Positions 16,005 through 24,114 of a DNA stretch of 34,236 nucleotides are shown one piece after another. The notes below the pieces were generated by a model. That model worked only from the letters and a program-made list of their open reading frames with translations, did no database searches and was not told where the DNA came from. The position numbers and the translations under genes were made by a program. How positions within the stretch are numbered: the stretch's first letter is position 1; each line of letters starts with the position of its first letter. The DNA lies in the NCBI GenBank assembly GCA_003154775.1, contig PMES01000060.1:1-34236 (forward strand), given 5' to 3'. The stretch is from Acidobacteriota bacterium. Its GTDB lineage: Bacteria > Acidobacteriota > Terriglobia > Acidiferrales > UBA7541.

Positions 16005-16034
16005 AGCTTCTGGTGAGCGCACTCACCGGAAGCT
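16005..16034. other. Strong hairpin downstream of sua5
   Basis: AGCTTCTGGTGAG (16005-16017) pairs with CTCACCGGAAGCT (16022-16034) over 13 positions with one G-T wobble and a CGCA loop. It lies 36 bases after the sua5 stop on the minus strand. No T tract follows on either strand, so it is a 3'-end stabiliser or a weak terminator at best. Confidence 0.5.
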
Positions 16035-16069
16035 GAGTCACTACCGGTTCATTCTGCCTAGATAACATT

Positions 16070-16999
16070 TTATTCGTAGGCGGCGCGGGTGAGGCGGTCG
16101 CGGATCGGGGTCCACTCCGGCGTGTCGGGGGGAAGTTCGACGGCGATCCAGTCGAAGGATTGGCGGTCCAGTTCGTGCAACGTGGCGTAAAGCTGCGCGG
16201 CGTATTCGTCTGCGCTTTGCGGCATGCGCTGCTTGAAAGCGGCGCGGGCGTTGTAGGCGAGCCAGAGATAGGCGCCGCGTCCTTCGCGGGGCAGATGGCC
16301 GCGGCTGACAAGGAGGACGCGTGTGCGCGGGCTGTAGTGCTTTTTGTGCTGACCGGGGGAACGATGGGCGTCTTCGAGAGGTTGCGTCGCCGCCGCGTCC
16401 GGCTTCTCCTCTTGTGCGTCTTCTACAAACGCCATGCCGGGGCGCAAGACTTCCAAGCCATCGGGCGTAACGGCGATCACCGTGGATTCGAGGCCGACTT
16501 CGCACGGGCCGCCATCGAGGAGAAACGGCGTGTCGTCACCAAAGGCTTCGCGAACGTGCTGTGCCGTGGTGGGGGAAAGTTGTGTGAAGCGGTTGGCGCT
16601 GGGGGCGGCGATGGGGAAGCCCACTTCGCGGAGAAGCGCGAGGGCGACGGGATGTCGGGGCATGCGCAGGCCAACGGTGGGGAGGCCGGCGGTGGCCTCA
16701 TCGGGAATGACGGCTTTTTTCGGCACGACGAGCGTTAGCGGGCCGGGCCAATATTCGCGGGCGAGGCGCTCGGCTTCCTGCGGCCATTCGGCGGCGAGAT
16801 CGCGCGCCTGCTCGATGCTGGCAACGTGAACGATGAGCGGGCTGGTGGCGGGGCGACCCTTGAGGGCATAGATTTTGCGGATTGCCGAGGGATCAAGCGC
16901 GTTGGCACCGAGGCCGTAGACGGTTTCCGTCGGAAAGACGACCAAGCCGCCGGAGCGGAGAATTTGAGCGGCCTTCTGGATGTCAGGATCGGCGATCAT
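16070..16999 (-). CDS. sua5: L-threonylcarbamoyladenylate synthase, Sua5 type
   Basis: A 309-residue cytoplasmic enzyme that makes threonylcarbamoyl-AMP from threonine, bicarbonate and ATP for the t6A37 modification of ANN-decoding tRNAs. The YrdC domain (about 5-195) shows VVFPTETVYGLGANA, KGRPATSPLIVHV, YWPGPLTLVV, VGLRMPRHPVALALL, AAPSANRF and FLLDGGPCEVGLESTVI. The Sua5 C-terminal domain (about 225-305) follows the linker SPGQHKKHYSP, so it is the long Sua5 form and not the short TsaC form. I begin it at ATG 16999-16997 (MIADPDIQKAAQ); the 40 codons upstream in frame are not family-like. No clear Shine-Dalgarno sequence is visible. Confidence 0.95.
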   Translation of the reverse strand: MIADPDIQKAAQILRSGGLVVFPTETVYGLGANALDPSAIRKIYALKGRPATSPLIVHVASIEQARDLAAEWPQEAERLAREYWPGPLTLVVPKKAVIPDEATAGLPTVGLRMPRHPVALALLREVGFPIAAPSANRFTQLSPTTAQHVREAFGDDTPFLLDGGPCEVGLESTVIAVTPDGLEVLRPGMAFVEDAQEEKPDAAATQPLEDAHRSPGQHKKHYSPRTRVLLVSRGHLPREGRGAYLWLAYNARAAFKQRMPQSADEYAAQLYATLHELDRQSFDWIAVELPPDTPEWTPIRDRLTRAAYE

Positions 17000-17105
17000 G
17001 GCGATGAATTGATTGTGGCAGAAGAAAAGCGAAGGAGCCAGCGTGCGAACTTGCGTCCTGCGAGTCCTCGCGTCGCGGCTTTCGTTTGCGAGAGAGTAGG
17101 CGGCA

Positions 17106-17228
17106 ATGAAAATAGTCAAGGCAGGAATGACCTACTTCGCGATCATTTTTGGCGTGGGGTTTGTGCTGGGGACGATGCTGTCGCAGGGGCGGACGCCGCG
17201 CCAGAAAGCAGAAGAATCGCAAAGCTGA
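17106..17228 (+). CDS. Short single-helix membrane protein, possibly a truncated remnant
   Basis: ATG at 17106 (weak GAGAGTAGG upstream) gives 40 residues: MKIVKAGMTYFAIIFGVGFVLGTMLSQG, then a charged tail. The first 23 residues resemble the start of a common small family with MK-LRAG-YF--VFG-GFVLG. The usual continuation after FVLG is replaced by an unrelated tail, so this may be the 5' remnant of a longer gene. It overlaps a minus-strand ORF at 17143-17265. I am not sure it is expressed. Confidence 0.4.
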   Translation: MKIVKAGMTYFAIIFGVGFVLGTMLSQGRTPRQKAEESQS

Positions 17229-17265
17229 ACAAGAGGCCCAGTTGCTTGTAGCCAGATGTTTTCAT
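17143..17265 (-). pseudogene. Possible 5' remnant of an AtpZ/AtpI-like membrane protein gene
   Basis: From ATG 17265-17263 the frame reads MKTSGYKQLGLLFSFAILLL and then a low-complexity Ala/Ser/Pro tail, 40 residues in all. 'GYKQLGLLFS' followed by a hydrophobic helix is how many small AtpZ/AtpI-like proteins of ATP synthase operons begin, but the second helix and the rest are missing. It overlaps the plus-strand ORF at 17106-17228, suggesting two 5' gene ends joined by rearrangement. This is tentative. Confidence 0.25.
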
Positions 17266-17996
17266 CGGATGACTGCCATTTCTGCGGCCCGCGAAGTGAA
17301 GCAGCGAGCAGACGCGAGCCTCTCCCCTAAGTGTGACGGATAAACTTGCAAGGGGCGGCCAGAGTCGCAGGAATCTGGGAGCGCACGGGCTGGCGTGACA
17401 ACGGGGCGCCATTTTCCTCTATCGTATTAATGAAACATGACTTACAGTTTGCCTTGGGCCTGCACGGCATGTGCTAGAAGGAGGCTGTGTGGTCAAGAGC
17501 AGGGAGATTTTTCAGCTAGAGTCTCAGGGTGAGATGTTTCGGTGGTTGACGGGCGCGAATGCTGAGACCTGGTGCGAAAAGCCAGAGTTCGCGTGAGGCC
17601 AGTCGCCGAGACTAGAAGAAGTGGAGAAGTTTCCGATGGGCCGGCTCGCATTCAAGCGAAAAGAGTTACGGGCGAAAATCGCTTCAAGAGCTTCTTGAGT
17701 GATGATAACTGCAGCTCATGCTGACGAGCAGCAAAATCATGCGTCCGGCGCCTCCTGCGCGCAGACGCTAGCGCAAAGATCGCTGATCGCGGGAGATGTC
17801 GCGTTCTTCAGGGCTTTTGTGCTTCCCAGGGTCTTCATCAGCTATTCACGAAAGTTACAATCCCGATTCACGCGCCTCTGTTAAGCCTTGTGATGCGAAG
17901 TTTTTCCTCGCCTAATCCCTCAGCTCTCAGGTGGTGTCCGGGGAACAGCGAAGGAAACCGCACGGGTAAAAAGCTTTCAATCTGAGAGGAGCACGT
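17266..17996. other. 730-base region without a convincing gene
   Basis: Short reading frames occur (for example 17699-17884, plus), but none has a good ribosome binding site with a family-like product. I see no tRNA, tmRNA, RNase P, SRP or 6S RNA signature. The last 30 bases hold the GAGAGGAGC ribosome binding site of the next gene. The region may be decayed sequence next to the two truncated ORFs at 17106-17265, or may hold an unrecognised RNA. Confidence 0.5.
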
Positions 17997-20072
17997 ATGC
18001 ACATAAAAGAATGGGCGAAGGCCGGTTGCGCTTACTTGGCGGTTGCCGCGTTGCTGCTGCAGCCAGCCACGCTAATGGCCCAAAACCAAAAGAATGATGA
18101 AGTTGCCGACCAGAACAGAGTTGTCGAAATTGCCCCGAGGTCAAGTGATGAAGTCGCTCAATATACGCATCGCGTGGAAGACTTCCCTTATCTCAGCCAC
18201 GCTCAGAAACTCGAACTGCTTCGTAAGCACATTAAGTACGTCTTCGTTCTCTTCCAGGAGAACCGCTCTTTTGACTTCTACTTCGGCACCTACCCCGGAG
18301 CCCGGGGCCTGTTCTCGCAGCCCGCGAGCGAAACTCCTGGTTTTTACCAGCCGATCGTCAATACAGCTGGCGGAGTTGAAACCATCTCCCCATTCTTGAT
18401 TCCCCAGTCCGTTAAGGACGTCAACGGCAATACGGTGTTGTTGTACCCCGAGGATACGGACTCCGTGAATCACGGCCACACTGCCATTGACGCCAAGCTG
18501 CATCTGGATGTCGGCAACGTGGCCCACAATGACCGCTATGCCTTTACGGAAGAAGGCATCACGGGCGGGACACTGAGCGCCGATGGAACGACCTATACCG
18601 GACCAGTGCCGACACAGGCGCAAGTGCAGAAGGGCGAGTTGGTCGTGAGCCATGTGGATTGCGATACGGCTCCCTTTATGTGGCAATACGCGGACCGCTT
18701 CACGCTTTTCGACAACTTCTTTGATACCGTGATTGGGCCATCGACGCCAAACGCCATCGCTATGATCGCCGGCCAATCGGGCATGACGCAGTGGGTCCTG
18801 CATCCCAATCTGGCGTTGGGGGGCACAGGCATATACGCAAACGGGCAGCTTCCCGTAACCGGTGATCCACAACCCTACTGGGGCAACGCGCTCGCAGCCC
18901 TTTTGAACCCGCCGGGTGTATTCCAGCCCACCGAGAGCGGGGCCGCTGAGACCAAAACCCCGGCCTCGAATCTAACCTTTGCCAGTTTGCCTCTCTCCTT
19001 TATGGGAAAAGAGATTCAAACCATCACGGCCAGTGATCAGGACCCCGCCTTCGATCTTCCAGATGTTCAGAATGACATCCAGAAGATTCTCGGCGATAAG
19101 AACAAGCCGGTAAATTGGGGCTGGTTCCAGGAAGGCTATGATCACGAGTCCACCGATCCCACCAGCACCCCAACCTATGCCACCTACATCGCCCATCACA
19201 ACGGCCCGCAGTACTTCGGTTACGAGGCCAATAATCCGGTCGAAACCCAGGCGCACTTGAAGGGTCTCGGCGACTTCTTCACCGCGATCAGCACGAATGC
19301 CCTGCCCAAAGAAGGCGGTGTGTTCTACGTCCGCGGCGGATATGGCAACCTGGACAACCTGCTTCCCCGGTCACCCAGCAAAGCGGTCCAAGCTGATTTC
19401 CCTGGGAATGACGACCACCCTGGCTACTCCGACGCACAGATCAGCGAGGCGCTTCTGGCGGACTCCATCAACGCGATCGCCAGCAGCAGGTATTGGCATG
19501 AGAGCGCCATCATCATCACCTACGATGAAACGGATGGCCTCTACGACCACACCGTGCCGCAGATCCGCTCCTTCGATCCCGTGGGAGATGCCCTGGATCA
19601 GGGTCCGCGCATCCCAGCGATCGTCATCTCGTCGTATGGCGTCGTTCACGCCATCACCCATGAAGCCACCGAGCATAGCTCGATCATCAAGTTCATCGAC
19701 GAACTCTTCAACCTGACGCCGCTTGCCGATCTTCCCGATGAAGCCAACGCGCGCGCGCTCGGCGAACAGCCGCCCTTCAACCAGAAGTACCTGGGGCCGG
19801 CCGATGCCCATACTCCTGGAGTTGGCAACCTCTTCTCCGCCTTTGACAATTCGCGCTTGCTGGGCTTCCTGCCGCCGTTGCCGGCCGACTACGCCAAGAT
19901 TCCGCGAAGCGAGGCGGTGACTCTTCCCCACTATGGCGCGGCGGGCTGCCGCGTCCTGCAGATCACGCCGACCGATATCGTCCACGGGAAAGTGATCGAT
20001 CCGGCTCCGGCCGACTTCAATCCGCGTCCCGGCAGCGAACCGGGTGTGCCGACGTCGGGTACCTGGCAATAG
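17997..20072 (+). CDS. Secreted phospholipase C/acid phosphatase-type phosphoesterase
   Basis: A 691-residue exported protein of the phosphoesterase family that includes bacterial phospholipase C and AcpA-like acid phosphatases. A signal peptide spans about residues 1-29 (cleavage after LMAQ). The N-terminal catalytic signature VFVLFQENRSFDFYFGTYPGA is the family's ENRSFDHYFG with Phe for His. The substrate-site HGHTAIDAKLH and the late ITYDETDGLYDHTVPQ, GPRIPAIVISSYG and EHSSIIKFIDELFNL also fit. It should hydrolyse phosphate mono- or diesters outside the cytoplasm, for phosphate or lipid scavenging. GAGAGGAGC lies upstream of ATG 17997. A terminator-like hairpin follows the stop. Confidence 0.88.
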   Translation: MHIKEWAKAGCAYLAVAALLLQPATLMAQNQKNDEVADQNRVVEIAPRSSDEVAQYTHRVEDFPYLSHAQKLELLRKHIKYVFVLFQENRSFDFYFGTYPGARGLFSQPASETPGFYQPIVNTAGGVETISPFLIPQSVKDVNGNTVLLYPEDTDSVNHGHTAIDAKLHLDVGNVAHNDRYAFTEEGITGGTLSADGTTYTGPVPTQAQVQKGELVVSHVDCDTAPFMWQYADRFTLFDNFFDTVIGPSTPNAIAMIAGQSGMTQWVLHPNLALGGTGIYANGQLPVTGDPQPYWGNALAALLNPPGVFQPTESGAAETKTPASNLTFASLPLSFMGKEIQTITASDQDPAFDLPDVQNDIQKILGDKNKPVNWGWFQEGYDHESTDPTSTPTYATYIAHHNGPQYFGYEANNPVETQAHLKGLGDFFTAISTNALPKEGGVFYVRGGYGNLDNLLPRSPSKAVQADFPGNDDHPGYSDAQISEALLADSINAIASSRYWHESAIIITYDETDGLYDHTVPQIRSFDPVGDALDQGPRIPAIVISSYGVVHAITHEATEHSSIIKFIDELFNLTPLADLPDEANARALGEQPPFNQKYLGPADAHTPGVGNLFSAFDNSRLLGFLPPLPADYAKIPRSEAVTLPHYGAAGCRVLQITPTDIVHGKVIDPAPADFNPRPGSEPGVPTSGTWQ

Positions 20073-20102
20073 AACGAAAGTCCACGTCAACCAATTATCT
20101 GT

Positions 20103-20138
20103 GGCGACCGGATATTCTCCCCGGTCGCCGTATTATTA
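20103..20138 (+). terminator. Intrinsic terminator after the phosphoesterase gene
   Basis: GGCGACCGG (20103-20111) pairs with CCGGTCGCC (20121-20129) in a 9-bp stem with a 9-nt loop, followed by GTATTATTAT. The tail is only partly T-rich. It separates the phosphoesterase from the binding-protein gene that starts 52 bases later. Confidence 0.55.
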
Positions 20139-20180
20139 TGAACAGGCCTGTCACAGGTACTCGAAAGGAACGTGACCTGC

Positions 20181-21206
20181 ATGATGCGAATTTCCGCACT
20201 TTTGTGTTTCATCGTCTGGCTGATAAGCGGAACAGCGCCGGCGGCTCTTGCCGGATCCACGCTCGATAAAATCAAAGTTGCCGGCTCACTCCCATGCGGA
20301 ATCAACACCGAACTGCCCGAGTACTCCACGCAGGACGCGCATGGAAATCATGCCGCCTTCGACCAGGACATTTGTAAGGCCGTGGCCGTGGCTGTGCTCG
20401 GGACAAATGCCAAGTTCACAATTGTGCCCTTCAACGACGAACAGGATGCCCTGAAAGCCCTAAAATCTGGGGAGATCGCGCTACTTGCCACGGGTTCTCC
20501 GAATTTCATCAATACAGCCAACACGGGCTTGGGCTTTGCGCGGCCCATCTTCTATGACTATCAGGGCTTCCTTGTGAACAAGACGATGGGAATCGCTTCT
20601 CCCAAGGACCTGACTGGCAAGAAAGTCTGTTTTCTGGGTGGCACCGAGATCGAGATTCAGCTTCAAGGGTACATGCAGCGCGAGAATATCAAGTGGCTGC
20701 CCTTCCTCTTTCAGGAAGAGGGCGAGATGGAAGCGGCATTCGTCACGGGCAACTGCGCCGCCATAAGTGCGGATGTCTCGCAACTCGCCTATGAGCGGCT
20801 CGCGTTTAAGAACAGGGCGCGGAACTACGAAATCCTACCGGACGTTATCGCCAAAGACCCATTGGCGCCCACCTATCGGTTGGACGACCCGCAATGGGCC
20901 AGCATCGTCAACTGGACTGTGGAAGCGCTGATCCAAGCCGAGGAAAGCGGCGTGACGCAGGCGAATCTCGCGGAGATGAAGAAGAGCGACGATCCGGTGA
21001 TCCGGCGCTTGCTCGGCGTACAGCGCGGTTACGGCCAATTCATCGGACTCGACGATGCCTGGGCGGCGCGCGTTATCGAAGCCGTGGGCAATTATGGCGA
21101 GATGTTCGAGCGGGACCTCGGCTCGGGGTCGGTGATGAAGCTGCCATGCGGTCCAAACAACCTCTGGACGCAAGGCGGGCTGATGTATGCGCTGCCCATG
21201 CGGTAG
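20181..21206 (+). CDS. Orphan periplasmic amino-acid-binding protein, AapJ/BztA-like (SBP family 3)
   Basis: A 341-residue periplasmic protein. A signal peptide spans about residues 1-25 (ending ALAG). The mature part resembles the general L-amino-acid binding proteins AapJ/BztA of ABC importers: LDKIKVAGSLPCGINTELPEYS, DQDICKAVAVAVLG, VPFNDEQDALKALKSGEIALLATG, DLTGKKVCFLGGTEIEIQL, ILPDVIAKDPLAPTYRLDDPQWASIVNWTVEALIQAEESG. AapJ usually sits next to permease and ATPase genes; none is here, so this copy either serves a distant transporter or has another sensory role. I start it at ATG 20181 with AGGA 12 bases upstream; GTG 20172 is too close to that site. Confidence 0.85.
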   Translation: MMRISALLCFIVWLISGTAPAALAGSTLDKIKVAGSLPCGINTELPEYSTQDAHGNHAAFDQDICKAVAVAVLGTNAKFTIVPFNDEQDALKALKSGEIALLATGSPNFINTANTGLGFARPIFYDYQGFLVNKTMGIASPKDLTGKKVCFLGGTEIEIQLQGYMQRENIKWLPFLFQEEGEMEAAFVTGNCAAISADVSQLAYERLAFKNRARNYEILPDVIAKDPLAPTYRLDDPQWASIVNWTVEALIQAEESGVTQANLAEMKKSDDPVIRRLLGVQRGYGQFIGLDDAWAARVIEAVGNYGEMFERDLGSGSVMKLPCGPNNLWTQGGLMYALPMR

Positions 21207-21353
21207 CGTTATCGCTGCGTGTTGGACGGCTATCGGGGAGGGTGGCGCGTGAAGGGATTCGGTAGTATCTGATTTCCGCGCGACCGGTTCTCAGTGCTGG
21301 TGTTGCTGTTCAAACTCTGCCAGGTTCTCCGCGCTAAGGGAAGTGCGCGAAGG

Positions 21354-22265
21354 CTATGAGGCGTGAGGGTGCTTGTAGAGTTTTTCGCCGGCGGGGATTT
21401 CCACGCGCAGGCGGTTGGCGGGCAAGGGAATGGGGCAAGTGGTGTAGGGGTTGTAGGCGCAAGGAGGATTGTAGGCTTTGTTGAAATCGAGTTGGACGGT
21501 TTTGCCATCGGGGCCGTCCTTGGGGAGATCGGTATCAAGGAAGCGGGAGGCTGGGTAGGTTTCCTTGCCGCTGGTGAGATCGCGAAAGACGATGAAAAGC
21601 GTGCCGTCGGGATTGGCTTCGGCTTCCAAGCGGTACTCCTGGCCGTGCAGCGAAAATAGCACGTAGCCGACGATGTCCAACTTGATGGGATCGCCGAGAA
21701 CATTCTGCGAGTCGAATTGCTTGGGCGAGTCATAGGGGATGAAGCGCGCGGCGAGCGCATAGGATTCGTCGACTGGGAACCAGTGCAGACCTGCAAAGCT
21801 CTTGAGCAAGGGACTGTGCTTATCCTTGAGGCGGAGAGCGAAGCGATCGCCGCTGGCGTGGACATAGAGCGTGAGATCGCCGAGCACGAGACGGTCATCG
21901 CGGTTGTCTGGGCGCAGTTCGGCGGATTGCACAGGCTTGCCGTTGATGGTCGCGGTGACGCCCCGATGAATGTGGACGGTGGTCTTGCCGGCATGGAAAT
22001 CGAAAGTGCCGGCTTGTGCAGGCGCGGAAGCGGGAAGAACGATGTCATTGAGAGGATCGGAGCCGAAGCGGTTCTCGCCGTCGTGGAGCCAGAAGAGACC
22101 CGAAACGCTGAGCCATCCGGAATCGGAAGTGAGCTGGGCTTCGTAATCGTGGCGCCACTTTTCGACGGACTGGCGATAAGCCGCCGAGTCTGCGCTAACA
22201 ACGCAGGCCATGAGAAGTAATGCAAGAAACACGGCGAGGCTGCGACGCGGACGGGGAAAGTTCAT
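21354..22265 (-). CDS. DUF1684 family exported protein
   Basis: A 303-residue protein of unknown function. A signal peptide spans about residues 1-25 (LAVFLALLLMACVVSADS). The DUF1684 features are clear: YRQSVEKWRHDYEAQLTSDSGWLSVSGLFWLHDGENRFGSDP early, FAGLHWFPVDESYALAARFIPYD in the middle, and the conserved end DGKTVQLDFNKAYNPPCAYNPYTTCPIPLPANRLRVEIPAGEK. I start it at ATG 22265-22263 with AGGGAG nine bases upstream. It is transcribed away from a repeat-rich spacer and convergent with the binding-protein gene. Confidence 0.9.
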   Translation of the reverse strand: MNFPRPRRSLAVFLALLLMACVVSADSAAYRQSVEKWRHDYEAQLTSDSGWLSVSGLFWLHDGENRFGSDPLNDIVLPASAPAQAGTFDFHAGKTTVHIHRGVTATINGKPVQSAELRPDNRDDRLVLGDLTLYVHASGDRFALRLKDKHSPLLKSFAGLHWFPVDESYALAARFIPYDSPKQFDSQNVLGDPIKLDIVGYVLFSLHGQEYRLEAEANPDGTLFIVFRDLTSGKETYPASRFLDTDLPKDGPDGKTVQLDFNKAYNPPCAYNPYTTCPIPLPANRLRVEIPAGEKLYKHPHAS

Positions 22266-22319
22266 GGATTGCTCCCTTCGAGTGCCAATCAAAAAATTAC
22301 CAAAAAAAAGGCCCGCCAA

Positions 22320-22605
22320 CCAGGGGCAGTGTAGAGGGACGTAAGCTGTGCCGCGATCCCTCCACTACACGGCCCGACGCGCCAAAATACGACGCGAAAG
22401 AGAAAGTCGGGCCGCTTCGGTCGGGATGACAAATTTGGGATGCTTCGAGGTAAACGCCACGCGAGAAGATTTGCGGAAAGGAATTCACCACAGAGAACAC
22501 AGAGAGCACGGAGGCGGAGAAAGATAGCGCCCCGACCGGGTCGGGGTAAACGCCGGTGCTGAGTTCGGAGAGATTCGCAGAGAAGAGAGAAGCGCCGGGG
22601 TTGGA
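22320..22605. repeat. Repeat-rich intergenic spacer with several hairpins
   Basis: Between the TolC-like gene and DUF1684 lie an imperfect hairpin (GTGTAG at 22329 against CTACAC near 22369), a 9-bp stem CGGCCCGAC/GTCGGGCCG (22370-22378 with 22406-22414), and the perfect palindrome CCCCGAC-CGG-GTCGGGG (22530-22546). The stretches TCGGGATGACA and CACAGAGAACACAGAGAG look like common intergenic repeat sequence. No gene is seen. The copy at 22530-22546 is identical to 32910-32926. Confidence 0.6.
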
Positions 22606-24114
22606 TCAGGGGGCGAAGGCGTCGCGAGTTTGCGGCTTAAGCTGGACGGCGGCGAGGCTGGCGGCGTCCCAACCACCGCCCAGGGCCTTCACCAGGAGCA
22701 CGGAGGTGACGAGGCGCTGGCCCTGGATGATGGCGGCTTCCTGCTCGTTATTGAGAAGATTTTGCTGGGCGCTGACGACGTCGAGATAACTGACGAGGCC
22801 GCCGGTGTAGCGCGAAGTGGCGATCTCGAGCTGGCGGCGGGAGGAGTCGACAGCGTCCGTTTGAGATTGCCGCGCGGCGTCCAGCACCTGCAGCCCGGTG
22901 ATGTTGTCCTGCACTTCGCGGAAAGCGTTGAGGACGGTGCCGCGATAGGTGGCGACGGAAGCGTCGTAACCCGCCTGGGAGAACTGCATCTGCGCGCGGC
23001 GGGCGCCGCCGGTAAAAATGTCCTGCGCAAGATTGGCGCCCACGGCCCAAAAAGCGCTTGCGGCGTTGAGCAATTGGGAAATCTCCTCGGAGTTCCAGCC
23101 ACCCTGGCCATAAAGAACGAGCGAAGGATAATAAGCCGCTTTGGCAATGCCGATCTGCGCGTTGGCGATGGCCATTTGACGCTCGGATTCAGCGATATCC
23201 GGGCGCCGCTCGAGGAGCTCAGAGGGAAGTGAAGTTTCGAGATTAGGCGGCTCGGCGGCGAGTGGGCGCTCCGCGACGTGGAAATCGGGAGCGGGCTTGC
23301 CGGTAAGAACGGCAATGGCATCCTCAAACTGTTTGCGCTCCTGGCGGAGAAGTATCGCCTGAGTGCGCGTAGTGTTGAGGAGCGTCTCTTCCTGAGTGAC
23401 GTCGAGGCCGGAAGCGACGCCGCCGTTGTGGCGCGAGTTGACGAGATCGAGTCCCTTCTGAAGAGTTTCCACGGTGCGCCGCAGAAGAGCGATCTGCGTA
23501 TCGAGTTGGCGCAGCGTGAAATAGTCGGCGGCGAGTTCCGCGTTGAGAACGAGGCGAACGCTTTCGAGGTCGGCGGCGTTGGCCTGATAGGAGGCTTGCG
23601 CGGCTTCGATGGTGCGGCGGCGCTTGCCGACGAGATCCACTTCGTAGCTCACCGTGAAGGGGAGAACATAATTGTTCTGCGTTACAGGACCCGTGAGTGG
23701 AACGTATGAGCCGGTGGAGCGAGTCCCGGAGTAGCGCTGGCGCTCGGCGGCGGGATCGACCGAAAGCGTGGGAAAGAGCTGAGCATTCTGGACGGCGGCG
23801 GAAGCGCGCGCCTGGTCGTAATGGGCGAAGGCGACTTTGAGCGTCTGGTTGGCGGCGAGGAGTTCGCTTTCGAGAGTGTTGAGGTCATCGTCGTGGAAGA
23901 CGGTCCACCACGATGTTTTGGGAATAGCGTCCTTGGGCACGGCTTCGCGCCAGGGCTCGACAGTCTCCCACTTGGCGGGCACGGCAGCGGCGGGTCGTTT
24001 GTAGTTTGGCCCGACGGTGCAGCCCGCGAGAAGCAGCACTCCAGCGAAAAGAAGACCCACACGCACGAGGCAAGGGCAGTGCGATCGGTGCTGAGCGCTT
24101 GCGCGGGAAATCAT
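22606..24114 (-). CDS. TolC/NodT family outer-membrane efflux lipoprotein
   Basis: A 502-residue outer-membrane channel of an RND tripartite pump. The signal peptide ends with the lipobox LAGC (Cys32), followed by TVGPNYKRP, the NodT/OprM-type N-terminus. Two OEP domains follow, each mainly long helices with beta strands: DDLNTLESELLAANQTLKVAFAHYDQARA in the first, and LLERRPDIAESERQMAIANAQIGIAKAAYYPSL opening the second. I start it at ATG 24114-24112, which overlaps the adaptor's TGA as TGATG; a longer frame upstream lies inside the adaptor gene. It is the last gene of the pump operon. Confidence 0.93.
   Translation of the reverse strand: MISRASAQHRSHCPCLVRVGLLFAGVLLLAGCTVGPNYKRPAAAVPAKWETVEPWREAVPKDAIPKTSWWTVFHDDDLNTLESELLAANQTLKVAFAHYDQARASAAVQNAQLFPTLSVDPAAERQRYSGTRSTGSYVPLTGPVTQNNYVLPFTVSYEVDLVGKRRRTIEAAQASYQANAADLESVRLVLNAELAADYFTLRQLDTQIALLRRTVETLQKGLDLVNSRHNGGVASGLDVTQEETLLNTTRTQAILLRQERKQFEDAIAVLTGKPAPDFHVAERPLAAEPPNLETSLPSELLERRPDIAESERQMAIANAQIGIAKAAYYPSLVLYGQGGWNSEEISQLLNAASAFWAVGANLAQDIFTGGARRAQMQFSQAGYDASVATYRGTVLNAFREVQDNITGLQVLDAARQSQTDAVDSSRRQLEIATSRYTGGLVSYLDVVSAQQNLLNNEQEAAIIQGQRLVTSVLLVKALGGGWDAASLAAVQLKPQTRDAFAP

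Noticed and set aside
22320-22605. CRISPR array in the repeat-rich spacer
   Set aside because: The repeated pieces are not evenly spaced, do not share one repeat unit and are self-complementary; no cas genes are nearby.
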